NCBI RefSeq assembly: GCF_900111035.1
Contig: NZ_FOFU01000013.1
Span: 1-64,000, forward strand
Reading direction: 5' to 3'
DNA: 64,000 nucleotides
DNA from: Treponema bryantii
GTDB taxonomy: Bacteria > Spirochaetota > Spirochaetia > Treponematales > Treponemataceae
In this document: positions 8,819 through 17,251 of the stretch, in pieces
Layout: each line of letters begins with the position of its first letter
How positions within the stretch are numbered: position 1 is the first letter of the stretch
Translations under genes and position numbers: made by a program
The notes under the pieces: model-generated
What the model saw: the letters and a program-made list of their open reading frames with translations, nothing else
Told to the model about the DNA's origin: nothing
Database searches by the model: none

Positions 8819-9412
8819 TTAATCTGCTAATAACATAATTAACAGTTTTCGCCAAGAAAATAAAGATTTTACTTCCTCTTTTGTCACATCTACGGCTGCA
8901 AAATTCTTATGGCATAAAGGATATGGAATAGAATTTGTTGCAGTAGCTTTAGTTGAAGGATTTAATGTACAGAAAGTTGTCCATAAAGTGTCATTCATTG
9001 TATATGATTTTGTCCCCTCATCATCAGTAATCGAGGTTTTTGTATCTTTTGCTAAGTAATAATAAGCATAAGGTTCTTTATTATTATTCAAAGAATTCTT
9101 AAGAGTTGAATACAAAATTGAAGCTGCTTCTCCAGCTTCCACTTCCTCTGGCACAAAGAAAATATTCAATCCTTTATGTAATGTTATATCATTATTTAAA
9201 CCTTCAATTTCTGGTTCACTTTTATCTGTATAATACAAATATACAGTTGCATTTGCAGATATTCCACCATCAGTTTTTGAATAACTAACTTCTTTTTCAA
9301 GCCACTTATCTTTAGGACCTTCAAACTCTTCCTTAAGGTCGTCACATCCAGTAACAAGCATTCCACTCAAAAGCACAGCTACTATCGTCAAAATCTTCAC
9401 ATATTTCTTCAT
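8819..9412 (-). CDS. Hypothetical lipoprotein
   Basis: A 197-residue protein with a type II signal peptide: KK-rich n-region, hydrophobic core and lipobox LVTGC (Cys near residue 23). The mature part is hydrophilic with no recognised domain. The last dozen residues (FSWRKLLIMLLAD) are unexpectedly hydrophobic, which might mean a late frameshift relative to relatives. AGGAG lies before the ATG, a consensus promoter is upstream and a terminator is downstream, so it is a one-gene unit. It is expected to be anchored in the inner or outer membrane. Function unknown. Confidence 0.8.
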   Translation of the reverse strand: MKKYVKILTIVAVLLSGMLVTGCDDLKEEFEGPKDKWLEKEVSYSKTDGGISANATVYLYYTDKSEPEIEGLNNDITLHKGLNIFFVPEEVEAGEAASILYSTLKNSLNNNKEPYAYYYLAKDTKTSITDDEGTKSYTMNDTLWTTFCTLNPSTKATATNSIPYPLCHKNFAAVDVTKEEVKSLFSWRKLLIMLLAD

Positions 9413-9447
9413 AATAATTCACTCCTGTTAAAAATATATGTTATTCA

Positions 9448-9477
9448 ATTATAAGCCTAAGATCTTTATTTTGTCAA
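9448..9477 (-). promoter_or_regulatory. Consensus sigma-70 promoter for the lipoprotein gene
   Basis: Perfect TTGACA (9472-9477) and perfect TATAAT (9448-9453) hexamers on the minus strand are spaced by 18 bases. The predicted start lies about 30 nt upstream of the ATG at 9412. This is one of the strongest-looking promoters in the window. Confidence 0.85.
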
Positions 9478-9480
9478 AAA

Positions 9481-10677
9481 TCAATTTACAGGAGGAATTT
9501 CCAATGTGATATCTCCAAGAGGAAATGTTGCACAAGGATGAATATATCCAAACTGAGCATCTGCTAATCTTCTTCCATCACTTTCTTCCGGAATGAAAAC
9601 TTCGCCACTGAGCAATCTTGAACGGCACCAGCCACAGATACCACTTCGACATCTTGCAGGAGCAGGTATTCCGTTTCTTTCAAGAGCAGAAAGCAGAGTA
9701 TATTCTGATGCACACTCAGCCGTAACTGTTTTTCCGGCACAGATAACAGTAAGCTTATAAGTTCCCTCTTTTTCACAAGGGAAGGCCTTATAATCCTTTG
9801 CATGTTTACTTATGCCCGAAAGTTCGAACCTTACGAATTTTCTTCTGATATTTAAGTCAGGGATTTCTTTTTCTAAGAAATCATACATAGCCTTTGGGCC
9901 ACAGACAAATACAGAATAAGAATCTGTTCCAGCATATTTTTTTATTAGATCAGCACCAATAAAGCCGTTTTCAAATCCATCTTTTTTCTCATCACTGAGC
10001 ACATTAACAATCTTAATCTTTTCACAGCCAGACGCTAATTCCTCAAGCTCATTTTTCAAAAGAATATCTTTTTCAGTTTTAGAGCCATACAAAACTGTAA
10101 GAGAAAAATCTTCTGTTCCCTCTTTTACAGCTTTTGCCAGTGAATAAAATACAGAAATACCGCTTCCACCAGCAATTCCAATTACACTCTTTGCATCACG
10201 TAACGGTTCATAAGTAAAGTTTCCAAGAGGTCCGGAAGACACAACTTTTGTTCCTTTTTCCCAATTATTCAGAATATATTCTGAAACAAAACCATCTGAA
10301 ACTTTCTTTACAAGAATCTGATATTTTCCATTGAGGGCGTCTTTCGGAGAAGAACAGATTGTATAAGGTCGGGTTGTATAAGCCGAACCAATTTTCAGTG
10401 TAAAGCTCAAATACTGACCGGCTGAAAAATATGCAAGCTGCTCTATTCCTGCTTCCTTATCAGGACAAAGAGTAAAAAGTTTTGCACTGTCATTCAAAAT
10501 CTGTACATCTGATACAATCAATTTCTGACTTTTTGGATGAAGAGCCGCAGCCAGTCTATTTGCCTTATATGCATTGAGTTCCGGTAATTTTTCTTCTGGT
10601 GATGACTCTATCTTTTTTTCGCGAACAGGAATAAGAGTTGTAAAATCCATCATGTTCAGTTTTCTAAGTCCACTCAT
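9481..10677 (-). CDS. FAD/NAD(P)-binding oxidoreductase with C-terminal 2Fe-2S ferredoxin domain
   Basis: A 398-residue electron-transfer protein. The order is an FAD-binding beta-barrel (about 45-155, with RPYTICSSP), an NAD(P)-binding domain (GIAGGSGIS near 165, CGPKAMY near 260) and a plant-type 2Fe-2S ferredoxin domain (about 310-398) with cysteines in CRSGICGWC and a fourth in HPCA. This is the phthalate-dioxygenase-reductase/CDH reductase style of architecture. Its start overlaps the end of the upstream flavoprotein gene by four bases (ATGA), so the two are translationally coupled. It probably feeds electrons from NAD(P)H to that partner; this is inferred from context. Confidence 0.82.
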   Translation of the reverse strand: MSGLRKLNMMDFTTLIPVREKKIESSPEEKLPELNAYKANRLAAALHPKSQKLIVSDVQILNDSAKLFTLCPDKEAGIEQLAYFSAGQYLSFTLKIGSAYTTRPYTICSSPKDALNGKYQILVKKVSDGFVSEYILNNWEKGTKVVSSGPLGNFTYEPLRDAKSVIGIAGGSGISVFYSLAKAVKEGTEDFSLTVLYGSKTEKDILLKNELEELASGCEKIKIVNVLSDEKKDGFENGFIGADLIKKYAGTDSYSVFVCGPKAMYDFLEKEIPDLNIRRKFVRFELSGISKHAKDYKAFPCEKEGTYKLTVICAGKTVTAECASEYTLLSALERNGIPAPARCRSGICGWCRSRLLSGEVFIPEESDGRRLADAQFGYIHPCATFPLGDITLEIPPVN

Positions 10678-12206
10678 CTAGATGCCTCCTCTTTTTCTGC
10701 TTCCTGCGCTGCTCTTAGTTTTCTGACTACCCTGCTTCCAATAAAGGAACCTGTATAATATGCAGAACAATAACCGTCTCCACGAATATGATGTCCGCCG
10801 ACAAAAGAAAGCCCTGGAATTGTGTATTCTTTTGCTTCGTGTGCTACACGCGCCATCAGATTATCCCAATCGGAAAGTCTGTAACCGTAAATAGTTCCAT
10901 CCGGTGTATCCAGATAGCGGGCAAAGGTTACTGGCGTTGCAACAGAGATTTCTTCAATATGAGAACGGATATCTTTACCGGTAAGTTTTTCGTATTCACC
11001 GATATATTTCTCTGCAAGCTCATTTTTGTATTTTTTGTATTCCTCCGGTTTAAGATCTGGAAGATCCTTTCCATAACACAAGGTTGTAAAGAATAGTGTG
11101 CAGGTTCCTTTTGGAGAACTTTCAGGAATAACAGTATTTAAACAGTTCACGATATACAGTCCGTTTGTATCATGCTGCACCTTTGGATCCGGATGATTCA
11201 TAATAAAAGTTGTGTAATCATCTATTCCAAGTTCTTCCCTGCTGCAATCAAGCCCAAGATAAATTGTTGAAACTGAAACTCCAAATTCACGGCTGTTTGC
11301 AAGTTTAAGGTCTACTGACGGAATCTTTTTCTGATCCATCATATTAAACACATTATTTGGAATGATGTTTGAAATTACTTCTTTAGCATAGATTTTCTGT
11401 CCATTTACTTCTACGCCACAAACCTTTCCAGAATCATCTGTCAGAAAACCTGTAACCTTGCTGTTGAACCAGACTTCTCCTCCGTTATCGCGGAAGGCTT
11501 TTATAAGAGATTCTGAGATTTCATGAGAACGTTTAGCAGGCATAGCAGCACCGAATTCAACATAACTTCTGAGCATATTAAGATAATGCATACAATTCAG
11601 TTCACTAGTAGGCACTCCAAGATAGCACCAGTAGGTATTTACGATATTTCGTGCTTTTTCTGGAATTCCAAAAGCCTTCTCAACTTCTTCTACAGTATGA
11701 GATGCAGCCCGCATAAAATTACCGTAGCGAAGTGCCATTACAAGTTTATTAGGTTTTCCTTTTTTTCTTGTGATGTAATCCAGTGCTTTTCCATCATGCT
11801 TTGCCAGCTTAAATAAAGACATTACTTTTTTATATGAACCAGGAACAGCTTCATCAACTGATTTACAGAAACCTTTTATTCCGCTGCGGACTGTTACATC
11901 ATATCCATCCGGACCTGTAACAATTGCACGGAACATATTTTTCTCATACCGCCAGTCTACCTCAGCTCCTAAATCATGAATGATATTGTAAACATAATCT
12001 CTGTTACCAGGTACACCAACTCCACTAAGTTCATGCAGAGACGGCTCAAATTCGAATCTTCCACGGATAAAACTGGTTGCACATCCACCCGGAAGATTAT
12101 GTTTTTCTAAAAGTAAAGTTTTGAATCCATTTTTTGCGGTGGTTCCGGCGGCTACAAGACCTCCGTTTCCAGCACCAACAACAATTACATCATAGAGGGG
12201 TTCCAT
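10674..12206 (-). CDS. FAD-dependent phytoene desaturase/retinol-saturase-like oxidoreductase
   Basis: A 510-residue flavoprotein with an N-terminal dinucleotide-binding motif (VVGAGNGGLVAA), the following GGCATSF segment and a C-terminal FAD-contact region (GHHIRGDGYCSAYYTG). These are the hallmarks of the carotenoid desaturase/isomerase and amine-oxidase-like superfamily. ATG at 12206 is chosen because the dinucleotide motif starts seven residues later and AAGGAG precedes it; a longer reading frame to 12266 lacks a site. No other carotenoid genes are present. Because it lies beside fabDFZ and is coupled to an electron-donating reductase, an unsaturated lipid or isoprenoid substrate is possible but unproven. 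Confidence 0.78.
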   Translation of the reverse strand: MEPLYDVIVVGAGNGGLVAAGTTAKNGFKTLLLEKHNLPGGCATSFIRGRFEFEPSLHELSGVGVPGNRDYVYNIIHDLGAEVDWRYEKNMFRAIVTGPDGYDVTVRSGIKGFCKSVDEAVPGSYKKVMSLFKLAKHDGKALDYITRKKGKPNKLVMALRYGNFMRAASHTVEEVEKAFGIPEKARNIVNTYWCYLGVPTSELNCMHYLNMLRSYVEFGAAMPAKRSHEISESLIKAFRDNGGEVWFNSKVTGFLTDDSGKVCGVEVNGQKIYAKEVISNIIPNNVFNMMDQKKIPSVDLKLANSREFGVSVSTIYLGLDCSREELGIDDYTTFIMNHPDPKVQHDTNGLYIVNCLNTVIPESSPKGTCTLFFTTLCYGKDLPDLKPEEYKKYKNELAEKYIGEYEKLTGKDIRSHIEEISVATPVTFARYLDTPDGTIYGYRLSDWDNLMARVAHEAKEYTIPGLSFVGGHHIRGDGYCSAYYTGSFIGSRVVRKLRAAQEAEKEEASR

Positions 12207-12237
12207 AAGAAAGCATTTCTCCTTTTTGTATAAATTC

Positions 12238-12266
12238 AGTATAACCCCACTTTTTGGATATCGCAA
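12238..12266 (-). promoter_or_regulatory. Promoter of the flavoprotein/ferredoxin-reductase pair
   Basis: TTGCGA (12261-12266) and TATACT (12238-12243) on the minus strand are separated by 17 bases, giving a predicted start about 25 nt upstream of the ATG at 12206. The promoter lies just after the fabZ terminator, so the pair is its own unit. Confidence 0.7.
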
Positions 12267-12289
12267 ATATTTGAATACTTTTCAGGCAT

Positions 12290-12320
12290 AAAAAAAGCAG
12301 TCCGACTAATCGAACTGCTT
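12290..12320 (-). terminator. Intrinsic terminator after fabZ
   Basis: On the minus strand an AGCAGT-type stem (AGCAGTTCGA pairing with TCGGACTGCT, with one mismatch) and a short TTAG-like loop are followed by a run of seven T. It closes the fabD-fabF-fabZ unit. Confidence 0.85.
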
Positions 12321-12344
12321 TGAACGCTTTATATTCTGTTTAGT

Positions 12345-12776
12345 TTAGTTGGCGCTGCCAACTAAACACATCCATTCAGCTTCAGCACAAAGAGTGTCTC
12401 CAACATAGGCTTTACCGGCCTGTTTAATCATCTTTGGACTGTTGCGGAGAAACTCAATTTCCATGCGAACCTTATCGCCAGGGCGAACCTGATTGCGGAA
12501 CTTAACCTTATCCATACTTGCAAAGAAGAAAAGTCCATCTGCAGGAACGATGTTGAGATAGCGGAGAGCTGCTCCACCAGCCTGTGCCATTGTTTCGCAA
12601 AGGATTACTCCAGGTACTACAGGGTACTCAGGAAAGTGTCCTTTGAAAAAGAATTCATTTTCAGTAAAGGTATGCTCACAAACACAACCTTTTTCATCTG
12701 CGCTGATAATTGCATCAACGAATAAGAAAGGCTCACGGTGTGGCAAAAGTGATTTAATATCTTCTGTCAAAGCCAT
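12345..12776 (-). CDS. fabZ: 3-hydroxyacyl-[acyl-carrier-protein] dehydratase FabZ
   Basis: A 143-residue hot-dog-fold dehydratase that removes water from 3-hydroxyacyl-ACP in type II fatty acid synthesis. The signature GHFPEYPVVPGVILCE carries the catalytic His and Glu, and it is followed by AQAGG. The length is normal for FabZ. It starts one base after the fabF stop, with its ribosome site AAGG inside the end of fabF, so translation is coupled. It is the last gene of the fabD-fabF-fabZ unit; no fabG, fabH or acpP is visible in the window. Confidence 0.95.
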   Translation of the reverse strand: MALTEDIKSLLPHREPFLFVDAIISADEKGCVCEHTFTENEFFFKGHFPEYPVVPGVILCETMAQAGGAALRYLNIVPADGLFFFASMDKVKFRNQVRPGDKVRMEIEFLRNSPKMIKQAGKAYVGDTLCAEAEWMCLVGSAN

Positions 12777-12777
12777 A

Positions 12778-14031
12778 TTACTTTACCTTCTTAATAATGA
12801 TAGCACCGTTGTGTCCGCCAAATCCGAATGTTGCAGACATAGCAGCATCAATATTCATTTCAATTCCCTTGTTTGGAACATAGTCGAGATCACATCCGCC
12901 TTCTACATCAGGATTATCGAGGTTCTTTGTACAAGGAACAAAGCTGTCGTTGATTGCTTTTACACAAATCATTGCTTCTACAGCACCAGTAGCACCAAGA
13001 CAGTGACCGTGCATAGACTTTGTTGAAGAAATCTTAAGTTTGCGTGCGTTTTCTTCACCGAAAGCAATCTTAATCATATTTGTTTCGCTTGAATCGTTCT
13101 TCATTGTAGAAGTACCGTGAGCGTTGTAGTACTGAATCTCGCTTGGATCCATTCCGGCATCCTTGAGGGCGCGTGTCATACACTTTGAACCGCAGATTCC
13201 GTCTGGATTTGGAGCTGTAAGGTGATATCCATCACAAGAAGCACCATAACCTGCAATTTCTGCATAAATCTTAGCACCTCGTGCTTTAGCGTGCTCATAC
13301 TCTTCAAGAACGAGAATTGCAGAACCTTCACCCATGATAAATCCGTTACGATCTTTATCGAACGGACGGCTTGCCTTTGTTGGATCATCATCAAAACCTG
13401 TAGAAAGAGCGTGCAAAACTTCGAAACCTACAACACCGAACTGACAGATTGTAGATTCTGCACCACCACTCAAACATGTATCAAGACGACCGCTTCTAAC
13501 CATATCAAATGCAACACCAAGAGCATCTGTACCAGAAGAACAAGCTGTAGCAACAGACTGTACTGGTCCGTGAACTCCAAACTGGATTGCGATATTTCCA
13601 CCAACTTCATTAGGAATGAGCTTTGGGATAGCCATAGGATTAGTTTTTACACCACCCATTTTTGCCATACTAAGGATATCAGATTCAGTCTCTTCAAGAC
13701 CACCAATTCCAACACCAAGAATAATTCCAGTTTCATCAAGAACTTCTGCATTTCCCATAAGTCCTGAATCATCAAGTGCCATTTTAGCAGCAGCTACACC
13801 AAGCTGAGTAAAGCGAGCCATCTTGCGGGCATCCTTTGAATCCATATAAAGAGAAGGATCAAAGTTCTTTACTTCTGCAGCATAGTGAACCTTGTTTACT
13901 GAAGCATCAAAAAGAGTAATAGGACCGATTCCGCTTTTAGCAGCCTTAATTCCAGCCCAGGTTTCTTCTACAGTATTTCCAAGAGGAGTAATAGCTCCCA
14001 TTCCTGTGATTACAACGCGTCTGTTTGCCAT
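12778..14031 (-). CDS. fabF: 3-oxoacyl-[acyl-carrier-protein] synthase II (FabF)
   Basis: A 417-residue condensing enzyme of the KAS II type that elongates acyl-ACP with malonyl-ACP. The catalytic triad is present: Cys in ATACSSGT (near 165), His in NAHGTST (near 305) and His in MHGHCLGA (near 343). The C-terminal glycine-rich FGFGGHNG is intact. AAGGAAATT precedes the ATG. It lies between fabD (10-base gap) and fabZ (1-base gap). Normal length, no oddities. Confidence 0.96.
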   Translation of the reverse strand: MANRRVVITGMGAITPLGNTVEETWAGIKAAKSGIGPITLFDASVNKVHYAAEVKNFDPSLYMDSKDARKMARFTQLGVAAAKMALDDSGLMGNAEVLDETGIILGVGIGGLEETESDILSMAKMGGVKTNPMAIPKLIPNEVGGNIAIQFGVHGPVQSVATACSSGTDALGVAFDMVRSGRLDTCLSGGAESTICQFGVVGFEVLHALSTGFDDDPTKASRPFDKDRNGFIMGEGSAILVLEEYEHAKARGAKIYAEIAGYGASCDGYHLTAPNPDGICGSKCMTRALKDAGMDPSEIQYYNAHGTSTMKNDSSETNMIKIAFGEENARKLKISSTKSMHGHCLGATGAVEAMICVKAINDSFVPCTKNLDNPDVEGGCDLDYVPNKGIEMNIDAAMSATFGFGGHNGAIIIKKVK

Positions 14032-14041
14032 TTTAATTTCC

Positions 14042-14992
14042 TTAAAGTGTGTTTATTGATTCAGCTGAGTTTATAGCCTTGCATTCTGCATTTTCTGCAT
14101 ATCCAGATTTACCCCATAGACCTGTAAGAACAACGCCTACACCAGGTTCAATGAGTTCCCATTCGTCTCCGCTTGCCTTAATAAGGTCATTCAAAACAGC
14201 TTCTTCCGATGTCCAGCGAACAGGGTTTGTAAGATGGAGAACGGCATTCTTTTTGATTTCTTCACCATTCTCTGCCTGCTTTCCTGTTACATTGCTGAAA
14301 AGTGTTTTATCTGGATTATTGAATGTTACACCAGCTATTGCCTTTTCAAAATTATCAGCAGCTTCCTGCATAAGAGGACTGTGGAAAGGACCGGCAACTG
14401 CAAGTCTCAAAGCACGGCGTGCGCCAGCTTCCTTTGCAACAGCTTCAATCTGAGTCAAAGCATCTGCAGTTCCACTTACTACTGTCTGAACAGGACTGTT
14501 CAAGTTTGCAGCGTAAGCATCTTTAATGCCATTTGCAAGTTCTTCAACCTTCTCTGGTGGAAGTCCAAGAATAGCTGTCATACCAGGTGCATGACCTTCA
14601 TTTGCCTTAGCAATATTTTCACATGTAGCCTGCATGATAAGTCCGCGCTCGCGAACAACTTTAATTACATCTTCAAAGCTCAAAACACCAGCAGCATACA
14701 AAGCAGGGAATTCACCAAGAGAGAACCCCATAGCTGCAGATGGCTCAATACCTTTTGTCTTCAAAACAGCCATTACTGCAAGAGAAGCAGTTGTAATAGC
14801 AAGCTGGCTGTTATCGCTGCGGCTCAAAGTTGCAGCATCGCTTTCCCAAAGAAGCTTTGGCATATCTACGCCTGTGATTTTTGTTACTTCATCAACCACT
14901 GCACGTGCTTCAGGATAAGCATCACAGATATCCTTAATCATACCCGGAACTTGTGCACCCTGTCCCGGAAATAAAAATGCATATTTTTTCAT
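14042..14992 (-). CDS. fabD: Malonyl-CoA:ACP transacylase FabD
   Basis: A 316-residue acyltransferase that loads malonyl onto ACP. It begins with the canonical FPGQGAQ, has the nucleophile elbow GFSLGE (Ser near 97) and the catalytic His in AGPFHSPLM (near 205). AGGGG precedes the ATG at 14992. It is the first gene of the fab unit. The intergenic region upstream (14993-15110) is shared with the divergent small gene and antiporter. Confidence 0.95.
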   Translation of the reverse strand: MKKYAFLFPGQGAQVPGMIKDICDAYPEARAVVDEVTKITGVDMPKLLWESDAATLSRSDNSQLAITTASLAVMAVLKTKGIEPSAAMGFSLGEFPALYAAGVLSFEDVIKVVRERGLIMQATCENIAKANEGHAPGMTAILGLPPEKVEELANGIKDAYAANLNSPVQTVVSGTADALTQIEAVAKEAGARRALRLAVAGPFHSPLMQEAADNFEKAIAGVTFNNPDKTLFSNVTGKQAENGEEIKKNAVLHLTNPVRWTSEEAVLNDLIKASGDEWELIEPGVGVVLTGLWGKSGYAENAECKAINSAESINTL

Positions 14993-15029
14993 TATATACC
15001 CCTATAAGAATATTCTGCCAAAAGGCATA

Positions 15030-15063
15030 TATACAAAATGACATTTTATATCAATTTTGTCAA
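15030..15063 (-). promoter_or_regulatory. Possible fab promoter/operator region
   Basis: On the minus strand TTGACA (15058-15063) is followed by TTGATA and a TATATA/TATATG tract about 15-17 bases further on. The hexamers ATTGACA and TGTCATT form an imperfect inverted repeat around the -35 area that might bind a lipid regulator. Which -35 is used cannot be decided by eye. Confidence 0.35.
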
Positions 15064-15095
15064 TATAAAAATCATTTCTATTTAATTTTAAGTTG

Positions 15096-15104
15096 TGATA
15101 CAAT
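15096..15104 (+). promoter_or_regulatory. Extended -10 promoter for the small gene and nhaC
   Basis: TGATACAAT fits the extended -10 pattern TGnTATAAT with one mismatch. The predicted start falls at about 15111, right at the AGGAGG, giving a leader of only about 15 nt before the ATG at 15126. No good -35 is seen, as expected for extended -10 promoters. Confidence 0.5.
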
Positions 15105-15125
15105 TAAATCAGGAGGATTAAAAAA

Positions 15126-15287
15126 ATGACTAATGAAAAAGCATTAAAAGCATTGCGTCAGATTAAAACTTACTGCGCAGCCACACAGCTTGAAGAACTT
15201 GATTATGTAATTGAAGTTCTTGAAAAGCTTGAAAAAGACGGCATTAAGGAACCTCTCGCAACAGATTTTAAATCTTTATCGAAATAA
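15126..15287 (+). CDS. Small helical hypothetical protein (53 residues)
   Basis: A 53-codon gene beginning MTNEKALKALRQIKTYC and ending DFKSLSK. A perfect AGGAGG lies nine bases upstream of the ATG, and the gene is only 12 bases from the antiporter start, so it is very likely real and co-transcribed with nhaC. The sequence is predicted to be almost all helix with a leucine/valine heptad-like pattern (LEELDYVIEVLEKLEK). There is no membrane segment. It could be a regulator or partner of the antiporter; function unknown. Confidence 0.75.
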   Translation: MTNEKALKALRQIKTYCAATQLEELDYVIEVLEKLEKDGIKEPLATDFKSLSK

Positions 15288-15299
15288 AAGGAATAAAAA

Positions 15300-16850
15300 A
15301 TGATAGGAACATTCTGGGCATTAGTGCCCGCAATTGTGGCCATTGCACTGGCACTCTGGACTAAGGAAGTTTACTCTTCCCTTTTTATTGGTATTGTAAT
15401 CGGCGGACTTTTCTATGCAATTGAAACCGCTGCAGGTTTTCCAGGCTTCTTCAATCACATTTTTAATGATGGAATGATAGCACAGCTTTCTGACAGCTGG
15501 AACGTAGGTATTCTTGTATTCCTCGTTGTGCTTGGAATTATGGTTGCCCTTATGAACAAAGCAGGTGGTTCTGCTGCATTCGGACGCTGGGCAAAAAAAC
15601 ACATTAAGACAAAGGTTGGAGCACAGGTTGCTACTATCGTTCTTGGAATCTTCATTTTTATTGATGATTACTTTAACTGTCTTACTGTAGGTTCAGTTAT
15701 GAGACCTATGACTTCTAAGTACGGTATTTCAAAAGAAAAGCTCGCTTACCTGATTGACTCAACTGCAGCCCCTGTTTGTATCATTGCCCCTATTTCTTCA
15801 TGGGCAGCAGCCGTTGCCGGCTTTGTTTCTGAAGGTGAAAATGGCTTTACACTTTTCTGCAAGGCTATTCCTTTCAACTTTTATGCATTCTTTACTATTA
15901 TAATGATGTTTGCACTGGTATTTATGAAGTTTGAATACGGTGAAATGTCTAAATATGAAAAAGCTCTTGAAGTAATGAACAACACAGCAGATGACATTGA
16001 TGAAGAAGCAAATCAAAAAGGAAAAGTAATTGATCTTGTTTTCCCAATCATCGTGCTCATCATAATGTGTATTCTTGGTATGATTTACACAGGCGGCTTC
16101 TTTACAAAATTCAACGTTCTTGAAGACGGAACAACTGAAGCAAACGGAAACTTCCTGAACATCATTTCATCATTCTCTGATTCAGATGCATCTGTTGGTC
16201 TTGTACTCGGTTCATTCGCTGCACTGATTATCACAATTATCTTCTATGTTTGCCGCAAGGTTCTTTCTTTCAAGGGAAGTATGCTTTGTGTACCAGACGG
16301 ATTTAAGGCAATGGTTCCAGCTATTTTGATTTTGACTTTAGCATGGACACTTAAGGCAATGACAGACAGTCTTGGTGCGAAAGAATATGTTGCAGGTCTT
16401 GTAGAAGGTTCTGCCGCAGGTCTTAAGATGATGCTTCCAGCAATCATCTTCGTAGTTGCCTGCTTCCTTGCATTTGCAACCGGTACATCCTGGGGAACAT
16501 TCGGAATCCTCATTCCTATCTGTATTGCAATTTTTGCACCGGGAAATCCTTTGCGCATTATTTCAATTTCTGCATGTATGGCAGGGGCTGTTTGTGGTGA
16601 TCACTGTTCTCCGATTTCGGATACAACGATTATGGCGAGTGCGGGTGCTCAGTGTGAACACGTAAAGCATGTTTCAACACAGTTACCTTACGCAATTACT
16701 GTAGCAGTAGTTACATTCCTGACTTATGTTGTTGCTGGTCTTACACAGGGAATTGGACTTATAGCAAGTGCTGTTATTTCATGGATGTTCGGAATTGTAG
16801 TTTTATTGGGATTCCTGGTATTTATGCGAAAACGCGCTTCTAAGAAATAA
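15300..16850 (+). CDS. nhaC: Na+/H+ antiporter, NhaC family
   Basis: A 516-residue integral membrane protein with about 11-12 hydrophobic segments. Conserved NhaC-family stretches include FIFIDDYFNCLTVGSVMRP and GDHCSPISDTT. The acidic residues in FIDDYF and the polar GDHCSPISD segment are typical of the ion path. It exchanges Na+ (or a small organic ion) for protons at the inner membrane; some relatives instead move malate/lactate or amino acids, so the exact substrate is inferred. AAAGGAA precedes the ATG. A strong terminator follows. Confidence 0.88.
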   Translation: MIGTFWALVPAIVAIALALWTKEVYSSLFIGIVIGGLFYAIETAAGFPGFFNHIFNDGMIAQLSDSWNVGILVFLVVLGIMVALMNKAGGSAAFGRWAKKHIKTKVGAQVATIVLGIFIFIDDYFNCLTVGSVMRPMTSKYGISKEKLAYLIDSTAAPVCIIAPISSWAAAVAGFVSEGENGFTLFCKAIPFNFYAFFTIIMMFALVFMKFEYGEMSKYEKALEVMNNTADDIDEEANQKGKVIDLVFPIIVLIIMCILGMIYTGGFFTKFNVLEDGTTEANGNFLNIISSFSDSDASVGLVLGSFAALIITIIFYVCRKVLSFKGSMLCVPDGFKAMVPAILILTLAWTLKAMTDSLGAKEYVAGLVEGSAAGLKMMLPAIIFVVACFLAFATGTSWGTFGILIPICIAIFAPGNPLRIISISACMAGAVCGDHCSPISDTTIMASAGAQCEHVKHVSTQLPYAITVAVVTFLTYVVAGLTQGIGLIASAVISWMFGIVVLLGFLVFMRKRASKK

Positions 16851-16858
16851 AAAATATA

Positions 16859-16890
16859 AAGCCGACTCAGTATGAGCCGGCTTATTTTTT
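16859..16890. terminator. Bidirectional terminator between nhaC and rsfS
   Basis: The stem AAGCCGaCTC/GAGcCGGCTT (16859-16882) with a five-base loop is followed by a T run. On the other strand the hairpin is followed by T-rich TATATTTTTTA. It serves both convergent units; the rsfS stop at 16889 overlaps the end of the T run. Confidence 0.88.
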
Positions 16891-17242
16891 ATGCGCGGAA
16901 ATCAATAGTCTTTCCAGCGTGCCACAGCTTCTCAAGATCGTAGAAGCTTCTTGCGCTTTCAGACATCAGATGAACAACGATTGCACCTAAATCAATAAGG
17001 TTCCAGTCGTCACCATCAGGACTCTTGCGGTTTGTAACATGAATCTCAAGATCATTGTCCTTAATGTATTCCTTAATCTGCTTATAAAGACCCTGCCAGT
17101 GAGCAGAACTTGTTACTGTTACAATAACAAAATAATCTGTCCAGCTGTTGAGTCCACTAATATCGAGCAGAGTAACATCGTTACCCTTTCCATCTTCCAT
17201 CAATTTTGCAATTTCAATTGCTTTTTCTTCCATTGTTTTCAT
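16889..17242 (-). CDS. rsfS: Ribosome silencing factor RsfS (Iojap family)
   Basis: A 117-residue protein with the RsfS/Iojap core: VTLLDISGLNSWTDYFVI, then KSPDGDDWNLIDLGAIVVHLM and a C-terminal FYDLEKLWH. It binds ribosomal protein L14 and blocks subunit joining during starvation. GAGG lies before the ATG. It ends the nadD-yqeK-lytR-rsfS run, a frequent bacterial neighbourhood for rsfS. Confidence 0.95.
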   Translation of the reverse strand: MKTMEEKAIEIAKLMEDGKGNDVTLLDISGLNSWTDYFVIVTVTSSAHWQGLYKQIKEYIKDNDLEIHVTNRKSPDGDDWNLIDLGAIVVHLMSESARSFYDLEKLWHAGKTIDFRA

Positions 17243-17251
17243 AAGTCACCT

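Noticed and set aside
14234-14974. Long plus-strand reading frame of 246 codons opposite fabD
   Set aside because: It is antisense to a clear FabD with intact catalytic motifs, has no ribosome site and a biased Cys/Ser-rich composition typical of shadow frames.
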